Both the position numbers and the translations under genes were made by a program. A stretch of DNA of 64,000 nt from Nymphaea colorata (taxonomy: Eukaryota; Streptophyta; Magnoliopsida; Nymphaeales; Nymphaeaceae), in assembly GCF_008831285.2 (NCBI RefSeq), contig NC_045138.2, positions 12,476,571-12,540,570 of the forward strand, read 5' to 3'. Numbering within the stretch: the stretch's first letter is position 1; every line of letters begins with the position of its first letter. A model generated the notes under the pieces. It was not told the origin of the DNA. It was given only the letters and a program-made list of their open reading frames with translations, and searched no databases. This document shows, in pieces, positions 36,501 to 47,477 of this stretch.

Positions 36501-37945
36501 AAAAATTTTGTCATAACATCCACAGGTAATAGAGATAATTTGTTCTGAAAACGCCATCCACAGTGATGATATCCCAGCTTTTGAATGCAGCCTAAGTTCA
36601 AAATGCGATGAATAAAATACAGTATTCCCAAACTGAGACTACAGTTTCGATCATGAATAGAATAATCAACTTAAGTTTGAAATACAACCGACTCGCATTT
36701 CAAAGTACCTGATACAACAAAGATACAATATCAAGATACAAATGAAAAACCTATGTTAGACGGACAGAATAGCCTTTTACAAGAAAAAGTGAAGGGCCAT
36801 TCTCTCCTTTAAGTTCCTAAAATTGGCAAACACCAACAACCGGATTCTATTAACTATCAATAGTGTCCAGGAACACATAATGCCTTAAGGTGCAAGAGAC
36901 CTTTGTTCTTAAAGTAATGTATGAAATAATTATAAGAGATTAGAAACTTACAGTTCATCCGAGATAGAAAAGGATGCCATTTTCAAATTTAAACGCATTG
37001 ACTGGAGAGTTCAACTAGAGGTCCATATGTCATCATGCTAAGAACTCATGGACAACATTGTGTTATCATCTCCAGAAGGGGCGAGGTCTACTCGTTGAAT
37101 GGTCCTTAAACTTAGCAATCCTCCGAACAAAATTATTGAAGTCACGGTTCCATACTCGCCAAACATCCCTTTTGTTCTGATTGCTTCCATAATCTACCAA
37201 GAGTAAGCCGGAGATTTTCATGACGTGATCTTTCATACATCACGTAGACAATGAGGACTTACAACTTAAATTGTCTTAGCAAAGGGGATCGGCATAAACC
37301 CTATGAGAAACGAGCAATTTGGGAAGACTCGGTAACCCGAACTCGGAAACTTCTAACCAAACGCAGAAAGAAGCTTACTCGTGTGCTCATGTTTTTTTGA
37401 AAGATGAACGCTCCATCTACAAACGCAGTAGCCATAATAAAAAAATAACGTAGACTCGCATTCTCAAGATAAAGGAAGATAGGTCCAAAATAACGAACAA
37501 CCCAAATTATGATGTTTCAGTCTGCTCTTCTTTTTTCTTCCTCTATCCTTTTTCTTCCTCTATCCTTTTCTAAGTTACGATTTCCATGTCAACACAATTG
37601 AGCAAGTAGCGAAACGCAGTGCAGAAAATAACGAGAAAGCAAGAGAAGCAACAATCCGAAACTTACAATCAGAATCTAAGGTCAGGAACAAGGGATCCAA
37701 ATCCTTGGGTAGCGAACTGAAAGCCGACGAAATCCTAGCCTTCAACGACGCTAACCGTTTCCGCCAATCTACCGGGATCCTCTTCCGGTCGACCAGCCAT
37801 TCTTCCAATCCAAAACATATAGGAGAGTAAGGAAATCTCGAAGTCAACAACTAGCGAGAGAGAGAGAGAGATTCTTTCAATTACCAAGAAGTCGAGGGAA
37901 AGATATATCGATCGGGAGATTTCGGACATCTACTTGGTCGGACAT
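22542..37945 (-). CDS. CDK5RAP3: CDK5RAP3/C53 homologue (UFMylation and ER-phagy factor), ten exons
   Basis: Exons on the minus strand: 37885-37945, 37667-37801, 33941-34035, 33756-33850, 33485-33620, 33234-33383, 32548-33105, 23510-23718, 22949-23081, 22542-22664. All introns are GT-AG. The phases join without a break to give 564 residues plus stop (plant homologues are about 550). The protein starts [16 protein letters not shown] and continues [17 protein letters not shown], then KDLDPLF. The middle has [13 protein letters not shown] and VNYDIPYQ. The C terminus has [35 protein letters not shown] and [17 protein letters not shown]. Exon 7 (residues 225-410) is acidic and low-complexity, and carries IDWN (278), IDWE (289) and ICWD (350). 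In known C53 proteins IDW-type motifs in this linker bind ATG8 and UFM1. With the UFL1 ligase complex, C53 acts at the ER on stalled-ribosome stress and ER-phagy. Intron 7 is 8.8 kb and intron 2 is 3.6 kb. Confidence 0.93.
22665..23509 (-). other. CDK5RAP3 introns 8 and 9, with exon 9 between
   Basis: Intron 9 is 22665-22948 and intron 8 is 23082-23509. No other feature is seen; the plus-strand open frames overlapping exon 9 and its surroundings are shadows. Confidence 0.7.
24278..24448. repeat. (TA)n-bounded dispersed element, second copy, plus partial third
   Basis: This shares ATATCCTCCAGCCATCTGAA-type sequence, CCAATCATGGC and AATGCATCA with 21742-21864. A partial copy of its right half (GTGTGTTGTGAGAGGCC, then ATCCAAAC..GGATG, then ATTCACAAAT) follows at 24490-24555 and runs into another (TA)n at 24557-24588. 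Confidence 0.6.
24977..25189 (+). repeat. 5' LTR of the intronic Copia element
   Basis: It shares ACCAAGTGTTTGAG, TATTGTTC, and the end ACCTGGTCTTTCATTACA with the right LTR. It starts TGCTCATT and ends in CA immediately before the primer-binding site. Confidence 0.75.
25500..28900 (+). pseudogene. Copia gag-pol remnant
   Basis: Gag: [14 protein letters not shown] near 25.53 kb. Integrase: a damaged [11 protein letters not shown] followed by [17 protein letters not shown] near 27.06-27.15 kb. Reverse transcriptase: [16 protein letters not shown] at about 28.1 kb (with a stop replacing the next residue), [15 protein letters not shown] at 28.25 kb, [10 protein letters not shown] at 28.46 kb (the YIDD active-site motif is kept), and [20 protein letters not shown] at 28.75 kb. 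Stops and shifts occur throughout, so no protein can be made. Confidence 0.8.
28920..30790. mobile_element. Nested repeat-rich insert with GGTACGGG-type inverted ends
   Basis: GC-rich runs of GGTACGGGTGCCGGTGCTGG type at 29393-29430 are matched by their reverse complement (CCCGTACCAGTACCGGTACC) at 30570-30595. They bound about 1.2 kb of A-rich sequence. Outside these, both flanks carry several short CCCTCGATC..GAGGGTTTC-like repeats. The pattern suggests a non-autonomous DNA transposon, possibly hAT-like, inserted in the Copia element. No transposase frame and no certain target duplication was found. Confidence 0.45.
31019..31248 (+). repeat. 3' LTR of the intronic Copia element
   Basis: Ends ACCTGGTCTTTCATTACA, the same as the left LTR. 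It is clearly diverged, indicating an old insertion. Confidence 0.7.
34036..37666 (-). other. CDK5RAP3 intron 2 (3.6 kb)
   Basis: AT-rich intron between the exons ending LDSD and beginning IGYLDAKK. It contains a 67-bp tandem duplication. A 143-codon minus-strand open frame (36200-36631) lacks an ATG and any recognisable domain. No transposon was identified. Confidence 0.75.
34635..34768. repeat. 67-bp tandem duplication
   Basis: Two nearly identical direct copies, beginning TACTGATTTCAAATTTATTA at 34635 and 34702. They differ at only about two positions. Confidence 0.9.
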
Positions 37946-38885
37946 CTTTCTCGGGATTTATCGCCGGAATCAAATAACGGAAGGAAGCACCGCCAGTCGC
38001 ACGGTAGCAGACGAGGCAGAGGAAGCGCCGGAAAACGATTTTTTGTCTCAGGAATTTCAATTTTATCCCTCGCTCGCCGAGACAAACACAAAAATCAGGA
38101 ACTATTATTCAGAAAATGGGGGAACATGGATTAAATTCCCGATCGATACCCAAAGATCATAATGTTACAGGTTCATGTGTTCGGATAACAACGTAAAAAA
38201 CTGGTTCCCGTCAAAATACGGTTTTGTGAAAACTATTTTTTAATGAGTTCTCAATCTATGGTTTGTGGCCCGGGCGTATAACACTTTAGGAATTGCATGA
38301 CACTAAGTTGGTTAGACATCCATGGCTAAACAAAAACTTATGCCTTGGTTACTAGTTCTTACTTTTGGCCACTCACACAATTTTTTGATAGTTGAGTGTG
38401 GCTTCAAAACCTTAAGTGCCTTCAGACCTCCAAACGGCCGAGCTTTTTGTAGAAACAGTTGCGATAGTAGGTTTGTTCCGTTGTGAAGGCAAAGGGCAGC
38501 AAAGTTGTTTTTAAGGTTGGAACATTTCTTTCATTCACTCAAGAACATATATACAGTTGCAGTTCCTAGTTGCCTCGCAAAGGTATTGGAGATGACTTTA
38601 TATAGGCATCCTTATTACATTATTTTACCAGTTAACGTAAATACAATGGAAAAATACGTGTCATCTCATCTGATAGCACGTGGTCGGTTGAAGGGTTGAT
38701 CTTGCTTTTCTTGCCCATTTTCAAAATTTGAATGTACAAGCGATTTGGTCGTCCCTTCAAACTTAACTCTTAGTGGAGTTCCATATTGACTATGGGATTT
38801 AGGACAACCAACTATGGCAGTCCATCGTGTGTCCCACACTCTTCTTTTACATGGGTTGGGCTATTTAGCCAGTATATGTATAATG
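37946..38885. other. Promoter side of CDK5RAP3
   Basis: This is upstream of the CDK5RAP3 start (37943-37945). The first 200 bp are less AT-rich and likely hold the 5' UTR and promoter. I could not assign a TATA box or transcription start. No gene was recognised to 38885. Confidence 0.4.
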
Positions 38886-39320
38886 TCATGGATCGAATTC
38901 GGATCAGATATATTATTAATCATATCCGCTTGTTTGGATATTCACATATTCAAATTTGAATAAAGAAAAGTCATATCCGAATCCAAAATCCGATTTTACA
39001 ATCTAAATCCGATCCAAATCCGATTTTTATATTTATATCTGAATCCGAATCCAAATTTTGAACCGGATTTTGCCAATTTTCAAAAGTTAATAGCATTAGA
39101 TATAAGATATTTGTCTAAAAATGAATCTGATTCGAATCCGTATTTGAATCCAATTAGATATTTATGTATATCTGAATCCGAATCCAATCGGATGCCATTT
39201 ATTGAATCCGAATCTGATCCGATTTTTTAATCAGATATTAAATTTTTTTCCATATCTGATTTTTTCAAATCGATTCGATTGAATATCCGATTCAAATCCG
39301 ATATATTGACATCCCTAAGT
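38886..39320 (+). repeat. ATCCGAATCC-rich dispersed element, copy 1
   Basis: A 0.44-kb sequence full of ATCCGAATCC variants, ending GATATATTGACATCCCTAA. It is matched in reverse orientation by 45580-46040. Its right end, read outward, begins TTAGGGATGTCAAT, and its left end contains TAATGTCATGGATC, so the ends may be degenerate terminal inverted repeats. This fits a non-autonomous DNA element. Confidence 0.6.
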
Positions 39321-39776
39321 GCATGGACTTCTTCCTTTGCAACACAGCTGCCAAGATAGATGCTCTCACAACTCTGTCTGAATATCCCTCGCCACACCAT
39401 TCACTAGCTGTGTAATGGCTTGATCGACCTTCATTTTCACGTGCTGGCAAGTGTCTAGACGAAGCCAGCCTTCAAACAATGGCAAGTTTGTCACTGCTTG
39501 AAGGGCATTACTCACATGCAAATGCCACCGACTAAGTCAAGGATCACCCAAAAGCTACGCTAAGGATAATGAACTCCACACAGTAACCTAAGCAACAAGG
39601 TGACAAGTTAGGCTTCAACAAGCAAACAAGTTTTGCCTTGGGTAAAGCTTGGGCCATCTTATAGGCCTTCCCCACCCACTGAGCTCGACGACCCTACCAA
39701 ATCAGCAAGTTAGTGCTTCACCTGATTGTTGAACTGCTAGAGGGAACCATTTCACTCCTATCACAAAGAACTCAAC
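39321..39776. other. Unassigned
   Basis: No recognisable gene or repeat between copy 1 of the dispersed element and the Copia LTR. Confidence 0.3.
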
Positions 39777-40233
39777 GGAGGGAGATTTCCTCATGCATAC
39801 ACAAAAATGAATATGCCCTAAACAGGATAATGTTCATGCTAAATCACTAAATTAAAACTTTAACTGTAGGGAAAGCGTACTTGAATTCATCTAAACGGCA
39901 CAAACAGTAGATCGTAGTGGGATCTTCCAAGGCCTGTGCGGAGTACGTGCGGTTTCTCTCAGATGAAAAAGAAACAACCCTAAAATGCGATGTTTCAACT
40001 CCGTGCACGACCCCAGGGACCACTACCATTTTATATTATGAGCAATTACGAATTCAACCCATCAAAGAATTCATAATTACATACAGGTATCTATACATTA
40101 TAAAATATTTCATACCATATTAAATGACGTGATATCCCAAAACGCAATCACTTAATCAGATATTTACATTAAAATAGTCATAATGTTTGAAATTCTTCAT
40201 TGACATATGCCGGCCCACCAAATTATCCTTACA
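39777..40233 (-). repeat. 3' LTR of the gag-less Copia element
   Basis: Near-identical over most of its length to 43189-43637. Shared runs include ATTTATATTATGAGCAATTA-type, TCATAATTAC and ACGTGATATCCCAAAACG. Confidence 0.85.
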
Positions 40234-40627
40234 ATCTCCCACTTGGGCCAAATATGTCTTTATACATTCAGACATTACATAAAACCTTAGGAGCTCATAA
40301 CTGCTATCTTATTAAATGTCATTTTCACCAATCTCGTCCATGATCATAGCAATATAGAACCAAAGCGGCTTTCGTTATATTAAAATTAGTTAAACCTTCA
40401 ATGATCACAGACGTAGACATAATCAATGACATAGATCTGGTATGCATGTATAACATGAGAATTATATGTAATGTGATTACAACATGTCTATTCTCAACTG
40501 GTCCTACTTTAACACCTTGCGGAGATCAAAAACATAAACACATAATGGAACTAAAGAACTTTAAACTATATTATACAGAAACTGAATATGTGTCCATACA
40601 TAAGAGCAAACAAAATATAAAGTTCCA

Positions 40628-42710
40628 CTAAACCAGCATATCATCCAAGGATAAAACCCCCATACGAACAATATGTTCGTGAAAGACCTTGGGTGTTAAA
40701 CTTTTAGTAAGCGGATCCACAATCAGAGAGTTTGTCCTAATATGCTCTAAAGACACCTGATTATTCTGTATACTCTCTTTAACAGCTAAAAACTTAATGT
40801 TGATGTGCTTTGACTTTGATAAACTGCGACTATTATTAGAGTATATGATTGCTGAATTATTGTCATATAATAACCTTAGTGGTATTTCTACACCATTCAT
40901 AATGCGCAGCCCTGTAACAAAATTCTGCAACCACAAAGCATAATTGGACACCTCGTAACATGCTATGAATTTTGCTGTCAAGGTTGAAGTAGCTACTAGT
41001 GTCTGTTTGACACTTTTTCAGGATATAACTCCTCCAGCCAATAGAAATACATAGCCTGAAGTAGACTTTCTACTGTCTTGGCACAAAATAAAATCAAAAT
41101 CTGATTACCCAATGATCTCCAACTGGTCTGACTTCTTGTATGTGAACATAAAATCTTTTGTTCTTTGTAAGTACCTCAATACTCTTTTGGCTGCTTTCCA
41201 ATGATCCATATCAGGATTACTTAAGTATCTGCCTAACATTCTAACGATAAATGCAATTTTCAGACGAGTACAAACCTGAGCATACATAAGGCTTCCCACA
41301 ACAAATGAATAGGGAAGCCTTTTCATTTCTTTAAATTCGAGTTCACTTTTAGGGCACTGTTTGAGACTAAACTTGTCTCCTCTAGCAACTGGAGTATCTC
41401 CTGGTTTACAATCTTTCATGTCATATCGCTGAAGCACCTTATCAATGTAGGTCTTTTGTGATAATCCAAGAATATTCTGAGAACGATTTTGAAATATCTA
41501 GATCCCCAATACAAAAGATGCATCACCAAGATCCTTCATGTCAAACTTTGTTGAAAAAATTTCTTAGTTCATGCAATATACCCACATCATTATTTGCCAG
41601 CAATATATCATCGACATATAAAACCAGAAAGATAAATTTACCTCCACTGAACTTTTGGTATACACATTCATTAACCATATTAGTCTTGAAACCAAATGAA
41701 ACTATAACTTGATGAAATTTGTAATATCACTGACGTGAATTTTGCTTTAGCCCATAGATGGATTTCTTAAGTTTGCAAACCATTTTCTTTGCATCCCTTG
41801 AAACAAAGTTTTCTGGTTGCACCATATATATTGTTTCATCAATGTCTCTATTTAGAAACAATGTCTTTACATCCATTTGATGCAGCTCTAAGTCAAAATG
41901 AGCCACAAGTACCAATATGGTCCTGAAAGAGTCTTTCGATGAAACAGGAGAGAAAGTCTCTGTATAATCAATGTCTTCCTTTTGAGTAAAGCCCTTTACG
42001 ACAAGACGTGCCTTATACTTTTCGATGTTTCCTAATGAATCCCTCTTGGTTTTGAATATCCATTTACAACCAATGAGTTTCACACCTTCAAGCAAGGGAA
42101 CAACGTCCCATACGTCATTACCCATTATGGACTTTATTTCATCATTCATGACATTTATCCACTTATGAGATTTAAAACTCTTTATTGCTTACCGAAGGTT
42201 AATATGATCATCCTCCATTAAGCTCATATCAACATCATGTTCTTGGAGATAGACAAAATCATTTGAAATTGTACTTTTCCTCTTTCTAGTGGATCTCTTC
42301 AGTGGTATCTCTATTTGATTTTTTTGAGGTTGTTGAGTTTGTTCTTCAGTAGGGAGACCGACATCATTGCCTTCTTCTGAACATGTTGATCGAACAATGG
42401 CATGAATAAAGACCTGACTATTGCTTACAACATCTGTATAAGTAGACTCAGGTCTATTTTCAAAGGCAATGCTTCTAACCTGATCACCTCCTCCAAACTC
42501 AATATCCTCAAAGAAATGAATATTTTCTGTTTCAAAGAAAGACTTACTGGTTGAATTATAAAACTTATAACCCCTTGACATTTCTGAATATCCAACAAAA
42601 TAACATCTAACCGTCTTAAAGTCTAGTTTCCTTTCATTTGGCTTATATGGCCTCACTTCAGTTGGACATCCCCAAACATGAAAATCTGTCGGTGGGTCAT
42701 CGCCTGCCAA
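40628..42710 (-). pseudogene. Copia pol remnant: integrase C terminus, reverse transcriptase, RNase H
   Basis: From high to low coordinate: 42189-42710 starts just before HVWGCPTEVRPYKPNERKLD, then CYFVGYSEMSRGYKFY, the integrase C-terminal module. 41727-42149 has DVVPLLEGVKLIGCKWIFKT, YKARLVVKGFTQKEDIDYTE and the MDVKTLFLN motif of the RT. Around 41580-41630 is LYVDDILLAN, the catalytic YVDD. 41105-41437 and 40628-40981 carry the RT end and RNase H (LLYDNNSAI, KSKHINIKFLAVKE). The frames are separated by stops, but each piece is well conserved. Confidence 0.85.
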
Positions 42711-42714
42711 ACCG

Positions 42715-43080
42715 ACCGGATCTCAGCCTTCTCCTTCCCAAATCTGCCCCTTTTCTCCTTTGGAAGGCTGCAACGGCGGCAAGGAAGCCACCGACAGGCC
42801 ACCCAACAACGTGGGTGGCCACCGGTGGGTCACGCCAGGACGGCCGGACACCAGCCGCCCCCCTTTCCTTCCTCTTCCTCTTTTGTGGCTACGATGGAAG
42901 CCCGACGACTTCCATGGCCCACGTCGAAGGCCCGACAGCCAGTGGGTCGCACGGTCCCTTCCGGCGACAGTGACCTTGCAGGCCGTCACCCCTCCCTCTG
43001 CCACTTTCTTCGATTGCAACGGAAGCCCGACGGCTTCCATCACCCACACCCTTGGGCCATGGAGGCCGTCGCCCCTTTGA
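42715..43080. other. GC-rich segment replacing gag in the Copia element
   Basis: This segment is far more GC-rich than the rest of the window, with repeated GGAAGCCCGACGGCTTCCAT-like units (two variants near 42893 and 43021). It lies between the primer-binding site and the integrase remnant. It may be the element's own untranslated leader or captured host sequence. Open frames on both strands look compositional. Confidence 0.5.
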
Positions 43081-43188
43081 TTTTTTGTTACAAACGAAGA
43101 AAGAAAAGATTAGAAAAGGGAACAACGCACAAAAAAACATCCAAAAAATCCAATGATTCAACAATGAACACAAAGCTCTGATACCAAT

Positions 43189-43637
43189 TGAAAGGAGATT
43201 TTCTCATACATACACAAAAATGAATATGCCCTAAACAGGATCATGTTCATGCTAAATCACTGAATTCAAACTTTAACTATAGCGAAAGAATCCATCTGAA
43301 TGGCACAGATGGTATATCGCAGTGGGATCTTCTAGGGCCTGTGCGAAGCACGTGCAGTTTCTCTCAGATGGGGAAGAGACAACCCTAGAAAGTAATGTTT
43401 CAACTCCTTGCATGACCCCAGGGACGACTACCCTTTTATATTATGAGCAATTACAGATTCAACCCATCAAAGAATTCATAATTACGTACAGGTATCTATA
43501 CATTATAAAATACCCCATACATATTAAATGACGTGATATCCCAAAACGTAATCACTTAATCAGATATTTACATTAAGATAACAATAATGTCTGAAATTTC
43601 TCATAGACATATGCTGGCCCACCAAATGATCCTTAAA
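43189..43637 (-). repeat. 5' LTR of the gag-less Copia element
   Basis: 449 bp, adjacent to the primer-binding site. The outer end is CCTTAAA, against CCTTACA in the other LTR. Confidence 0.85.
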
Positions 43638-43659
43638 CTCAAGGTAGTAGCGAGACCTG

Positions 43660-45435
43660 CTATGTCCTTTCAACTGGTAGCCCAACATCCTCATAAATTT
43701 CAAGATTTATGGTTTCAAAAATTTTCATGGTTAGAATATTCTCCCAGATAGTGCATACTGTTTGCCCTGTTATCTTTTTAATATTGTAGCTTCAAATGAC
43801 AGTTCATTTATTACTGAAGGATTTAGAGCTTGAAAGAGGGTGGGGTGGTAGTGAGAAAACATGTGCATTTTGTAGTGATAAGGGGTCAAGTCAAAATTTG
43901 CTCTATAATCTGAACATGCGAGCATTTAATGACTTAAGTAATCAAAAGAAACACATAAATAAAATGATTGAAAAACAAAGTTCAAAGTTTGTTCACAACA
44001 ACCGTTTGAGATTGAAGGCATCTGTAGACACAGTTCGTTAATTAGCATTTCAAGCTTGTGCTTTTAGAGGCCATGATGAAAGTTTAAGTTCATTGAATTA
44101 AGGTAACTATATTGAGTTCATTAAAATTTTAGCTAATTATAATGATATAGTTGCACAAGTTGTTTTAGATAATGCCTCAAAGAATACTAAATGTACATCA
44201 CCAATAGTTTATAAAGAAATTTTATATGTTTTTGCAAGTAAAGTGAAAGCTAAAATTATAGAAGAAATTGGTGATGCTAAATATTGTATTATTATTGATG
44301 AAACTCGAGATGAATCTAAGGGAGAACAAATGACTGTTGTTCTTAGATTTGTTAATAAGCAATGTCAAGTTCAAGAGTGATTTTTATATGTCGTATGTGA
44401 GAGATACTACAACAATTACTTGAAGAATGTAATTTCTACTTTGTTGTCTCAACATAATCTTAGTATTCAAGATATACGTGGTTAAGGATATGATGGTGAT
44501 AGTAACATGCGGGTGAATGGAATGGATTGCAAGCATTAATTGTGAATGAATGTCCTTATGCATATTATGTTTATTATTTTGCTCATAGATTACAACTAGC
44601 ACTTGTTGTAGCTTCAAAAGAAGTTGTCGATGTTCATAATTTTTTTGAATAGTTAACTTATGTAATTAATGTTGTTAGTACAAGCCGTAAATGTAATGAT
44701 GAATTGTATGAAGCTCAAGCAAATGATATTGTATTTAGGGGTGTTATAAATGAACTTGAAACAGGAAGATGACTTAATCAAATTGAGTCACTATAGCAGC
44801 CTTGTGATACTAGATGGGGATCTCATTTTTTATTTGTGTGCAGTTTGATAAAAATGTTTGATGCAACATGTGTAGTATTGAAAAATTTAAGAGACAATGA
44901 ATCAACATATCAAATATGGGGTGAAGGTAATTCGGCTTACAACATGATTACATCTCTTGACTTCGCAATTTATTTTGCACTTGGTATAAGAAATTTTGGG
45001 ATAAAATGATACTTTTTGTCAAGCATTGCAAAGACAAAGACAAAACATTTTAAATGCAATAGCTATGGTTTATAATATGAATTAAAGTTCCTACAAGAAC
45101 TTAGGAAGACTGGTTGGGATGTATTTATAGATACTGTGGGAGCATTTTGCATGACACATGATATCCTTATTCCAGAAATAAATGCCCAATATTTTGTCAG
45201 AGGATCACATTTTCATCGTGAACATAATTTTATTACAATGAGACATCATTATCATGCCAATATTTTTGTCGCTGCCATTGATTTTCAATTGATAGAGTTT
45301 AATAGTAGATTTAATAGAAATTCTATGAAAATACTTCATTTGATGTCGACATTCGACTCTAGAGATCAATATGAGTCATTTAATGCACAAGATGGATACT
45401 TTTTGTCAGACATTGCAAAGACAAAAACACTTTAA
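43660..45435 (+). pseudogene. hAT-type transposase (DUF4371 / zinc-finger MYM-like) remnant
   Basis: Plus-strand translation across shifting frames gives NNRLRLKASVDTVR, then FQACAFRGHDESLSSLN, then YNDIVAQVVLDNAS. Further on come VKAKIIEEIGDAKYCIIIDE, DESKGEQMTVVLRFVN, EWNGLQALIVNECPYAYYV and AHRLQLALVVASKE, then DTRWGSHFLFVCSLIKMF. This is the plant family often annotated as zinc finger MYM-type 1-like, a domesticated or transposon-borne hAT transposase. Many stops are present, and the C-terminal dimerisation region is not seen. It lies directly against the Copia 5' LTR, so Copia may have inserted beside or within it. Confidence 0.85.
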
Positions 45436-45491
45436 TATTTACTTTTAAAGGGTATGGTTTTTGTCTCTTTCCATTGTGGTCTTGTATTCAT

Positions 45492-45496
<5 letters not shown>

Positions 45497-45522
<26 letters not shown>
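45497..45522. repeat. (TC)n microsatellite
   Basis: About 13 TC units. Confidence 0.9.
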
Positions 45523-45525
<3 letters not shown>

Positions 45526-45579
45526 GTTAACGTATACACTAATTGTAGCTACTTTGAAATAAAGTTGTACCTCCATGTT

Positions 45580-46040
45580 GTTTGTAATATATCCGATTTG
45601 GAATGGATATCCTATTGAATTGTTTAAAAAAAACCAGATATGGAAAAAAGTTTAATATCCGACTAAGAAATTGAATTGGATTTAGATTTAAGAAATGACA
45701 TCTGATTGGATTTGGATTTGTATTCAGATAGACATAAATATTTGATCGGATTCAGATAAAGATTCAAATCAGATTTATTTTTAAACAAATATCTTATACG
45801 TAATCCTCTTACATTTTGAAAGTGGGCCAAATTTGGTTTAAATTTTAGATTCAAATATGAATATAAAAATCAGATTTAGATCAAATTCAAATGGTGCAAT
45901 TAGATTTCTGATTTAAATTTAGATATGACTTTTCGTTGTTAATATTCAAATATGAACTCAAGTCCAAATATATGAATATTTGAAAAAGCAAATATGGTTA
46001 AAAGTACATCTTATTCGAATCCAATCCATTGGCTTCCCTA
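45580..46040 (-). repeat. ATCCGAATCC-type dispersed element, copy 2 (inverted)
   Basis: Its reverse complement aligns end to end with 38886-39320. Shared points include GAAAAGTCATATC, TAAGATATTTGT, ATATTTATGT and TTTTTCCATATCTG, and the end is TTAGGGAAGCCAAT. It is more diverged by C-to-T type changes. It lies on the far side of the hAT transposase remnant. Confidence 0.6.
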
Positions 46041-47068
46041 AGTTTCATGCTCAAAACTGTGGCTAGTAAAAAAGGAACGAATGTTGCAATTTGCAACCAC
46101 CACGGTTTTCGCTGCGAATATCATTGCCATTACTGGCGATGAAAAGATTTTTCTGTGATGGCAAGGCTTCATACCGATGTTCTAGACCGGTGCCAATGAA
46201 CCATTTTGACGGAGTGAATAATCAGTGGTTTAAAAAATGATTAATTTACATATCTGCTGTCAGGTTTTCTGGGCTTGAAAATCGTATTGTAGTTATCTGC
46301 AAGCAAAAGAAAAATGGAAAAAAAAGTGTATGACAGGCTCATTATTATTGTTTATGGCCTGTTGAAGGATAACTAAAAAATAGGTTTGATTCATCTGTAA
46401 CGCACTGTTTTATTGATCTACCACTTTTTTCCTTGGGCATGTTCATGAGATAGTAATAATTTGTTATTGATGTCAAATGGCCTCTAAATGAAGGTCTTTT
46501 TTTTTCTAGAAAACTTTTTAGTCATTCATGTCGAGGAATGCGTACCTCCTAACCGTGTTTTCTGGCAGTGAGTTCCCTGCACCACTCTCACAACGAATAT
46601 ACGCTTGGATTTCGAGGTATTAAAACCTTTGCTGACGAAGAAATGAATACTTTGAACATTTTAGGTCGTTTTTGTCCTCATACGTGGGCTTCTTCACCAA
46701 AGGAATCCTGGCCATTTCACATCTCGGTGAGACGAAAGATCGTCGACGGCAGTGTTGCATACAACCAACTTCATTTCTCACGTTTATACGGAATCTTCAA
46801 CGAAGATGTATATACTAAAGTGTCGTAAAATAGAAGACACTTGGCCTCTCATATTTTTGTGGGATTTTTTTAAACTATAAAAAAAGTGCGTACACTTCGA
46901 GATAACTCGGACAACAAAGCAGCCCCCAAACTTTCTCGTGTGAACATGGGTTTACACTGTTCAAGTTCTTCCTGAACAAATGGGAAAACCGAGATCTCTG
47001 CAATTGACGCCATTCCACTCTTTCCTCCAGTAATCCAAACAACATATGGATCCAGTGCCTCTCTTATT

Positions 47069-47103
<35 letters not shown>

Positions 47104-47477
47104 GTGTGTGTAAGCATGTATGTATCAAAAATTGGCATGCAAAGGCCACTGATAACAAAGCTGGTTATATGCACAAGCTGGGGCACAATACATAAGTGCA
47201 TAAGCTTGTGTACATGACAATTTTCTTTAGGAGTAGGTCAGGGGAATCCTGAAAGTCTGCCAAGAGTCTACATGTCATATACTGAGAGCTGTATACGATC
47301 CACCGAGTGCACATAACCATCTCTCCATTTATATACTTCTGTATACAAGAGTAACTATTTGTGCCTTTATGGGTGTGGGCAGACATGTACAGAGAGAGGA
47401 AGAGATGATAATGGACATTCCTTTTAATTTGTTCTTAGTCCCTATGTATGTGTGTGTGTGTGTGCGCACTTATGTAT
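46041..47477. other. Downstream flank of the TGA gene
   Basis: The right end, next to the TGA stop, probably holds the 3' UTR. A (GA)n of about 15 units lies at 47071-47101. An 86-codon plus-strand open frame at 46568-46828 begins in GTG-like context and has no domain I recognise; it is not called as a gene. Confidence 0.4.

Larger units (their letters stand above)
39777..43637 (-). mobile_element. Copia element with paired LTRs and an internal gag/integrase loss
   Basis: Direct LTRs lie at 39777-40233 and 43189-43637. The primer-binding site (minus strand TGGTATCAGAGC) is at 43175-43186, and a purine tract (AAGTGGGAGAT) precedes the 3' LTR at about 40234-40250. Between them, on the minus strand, are integrase C terminus, reverse transcriptase and RNase H. 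Gag, protease and the integrase core are missing. A GC-rich 0.36-kb stretch (42715-43080) stands there instead. Total length is 3.9 kb, against about 5 kb for a full element. LTR similarity is high, so this is one of the younger insertions here. Confidence 0.85.

Noticed and set aside
36200-36631. 143-codon minus-strand open frame in CDK5RAP3 intron 2
   Set aside because: It begins with TTG rather than ATG, shows no recognisable domain and lies within a well-supported intron. Chance is the simplest explanation.
42638-43181. Long overlapping frames on both strands in the GC-rich segment
   Set aside because: High GC lowers stop frequency in all frames. No domain was recognised and the segment sits between Copia parts.
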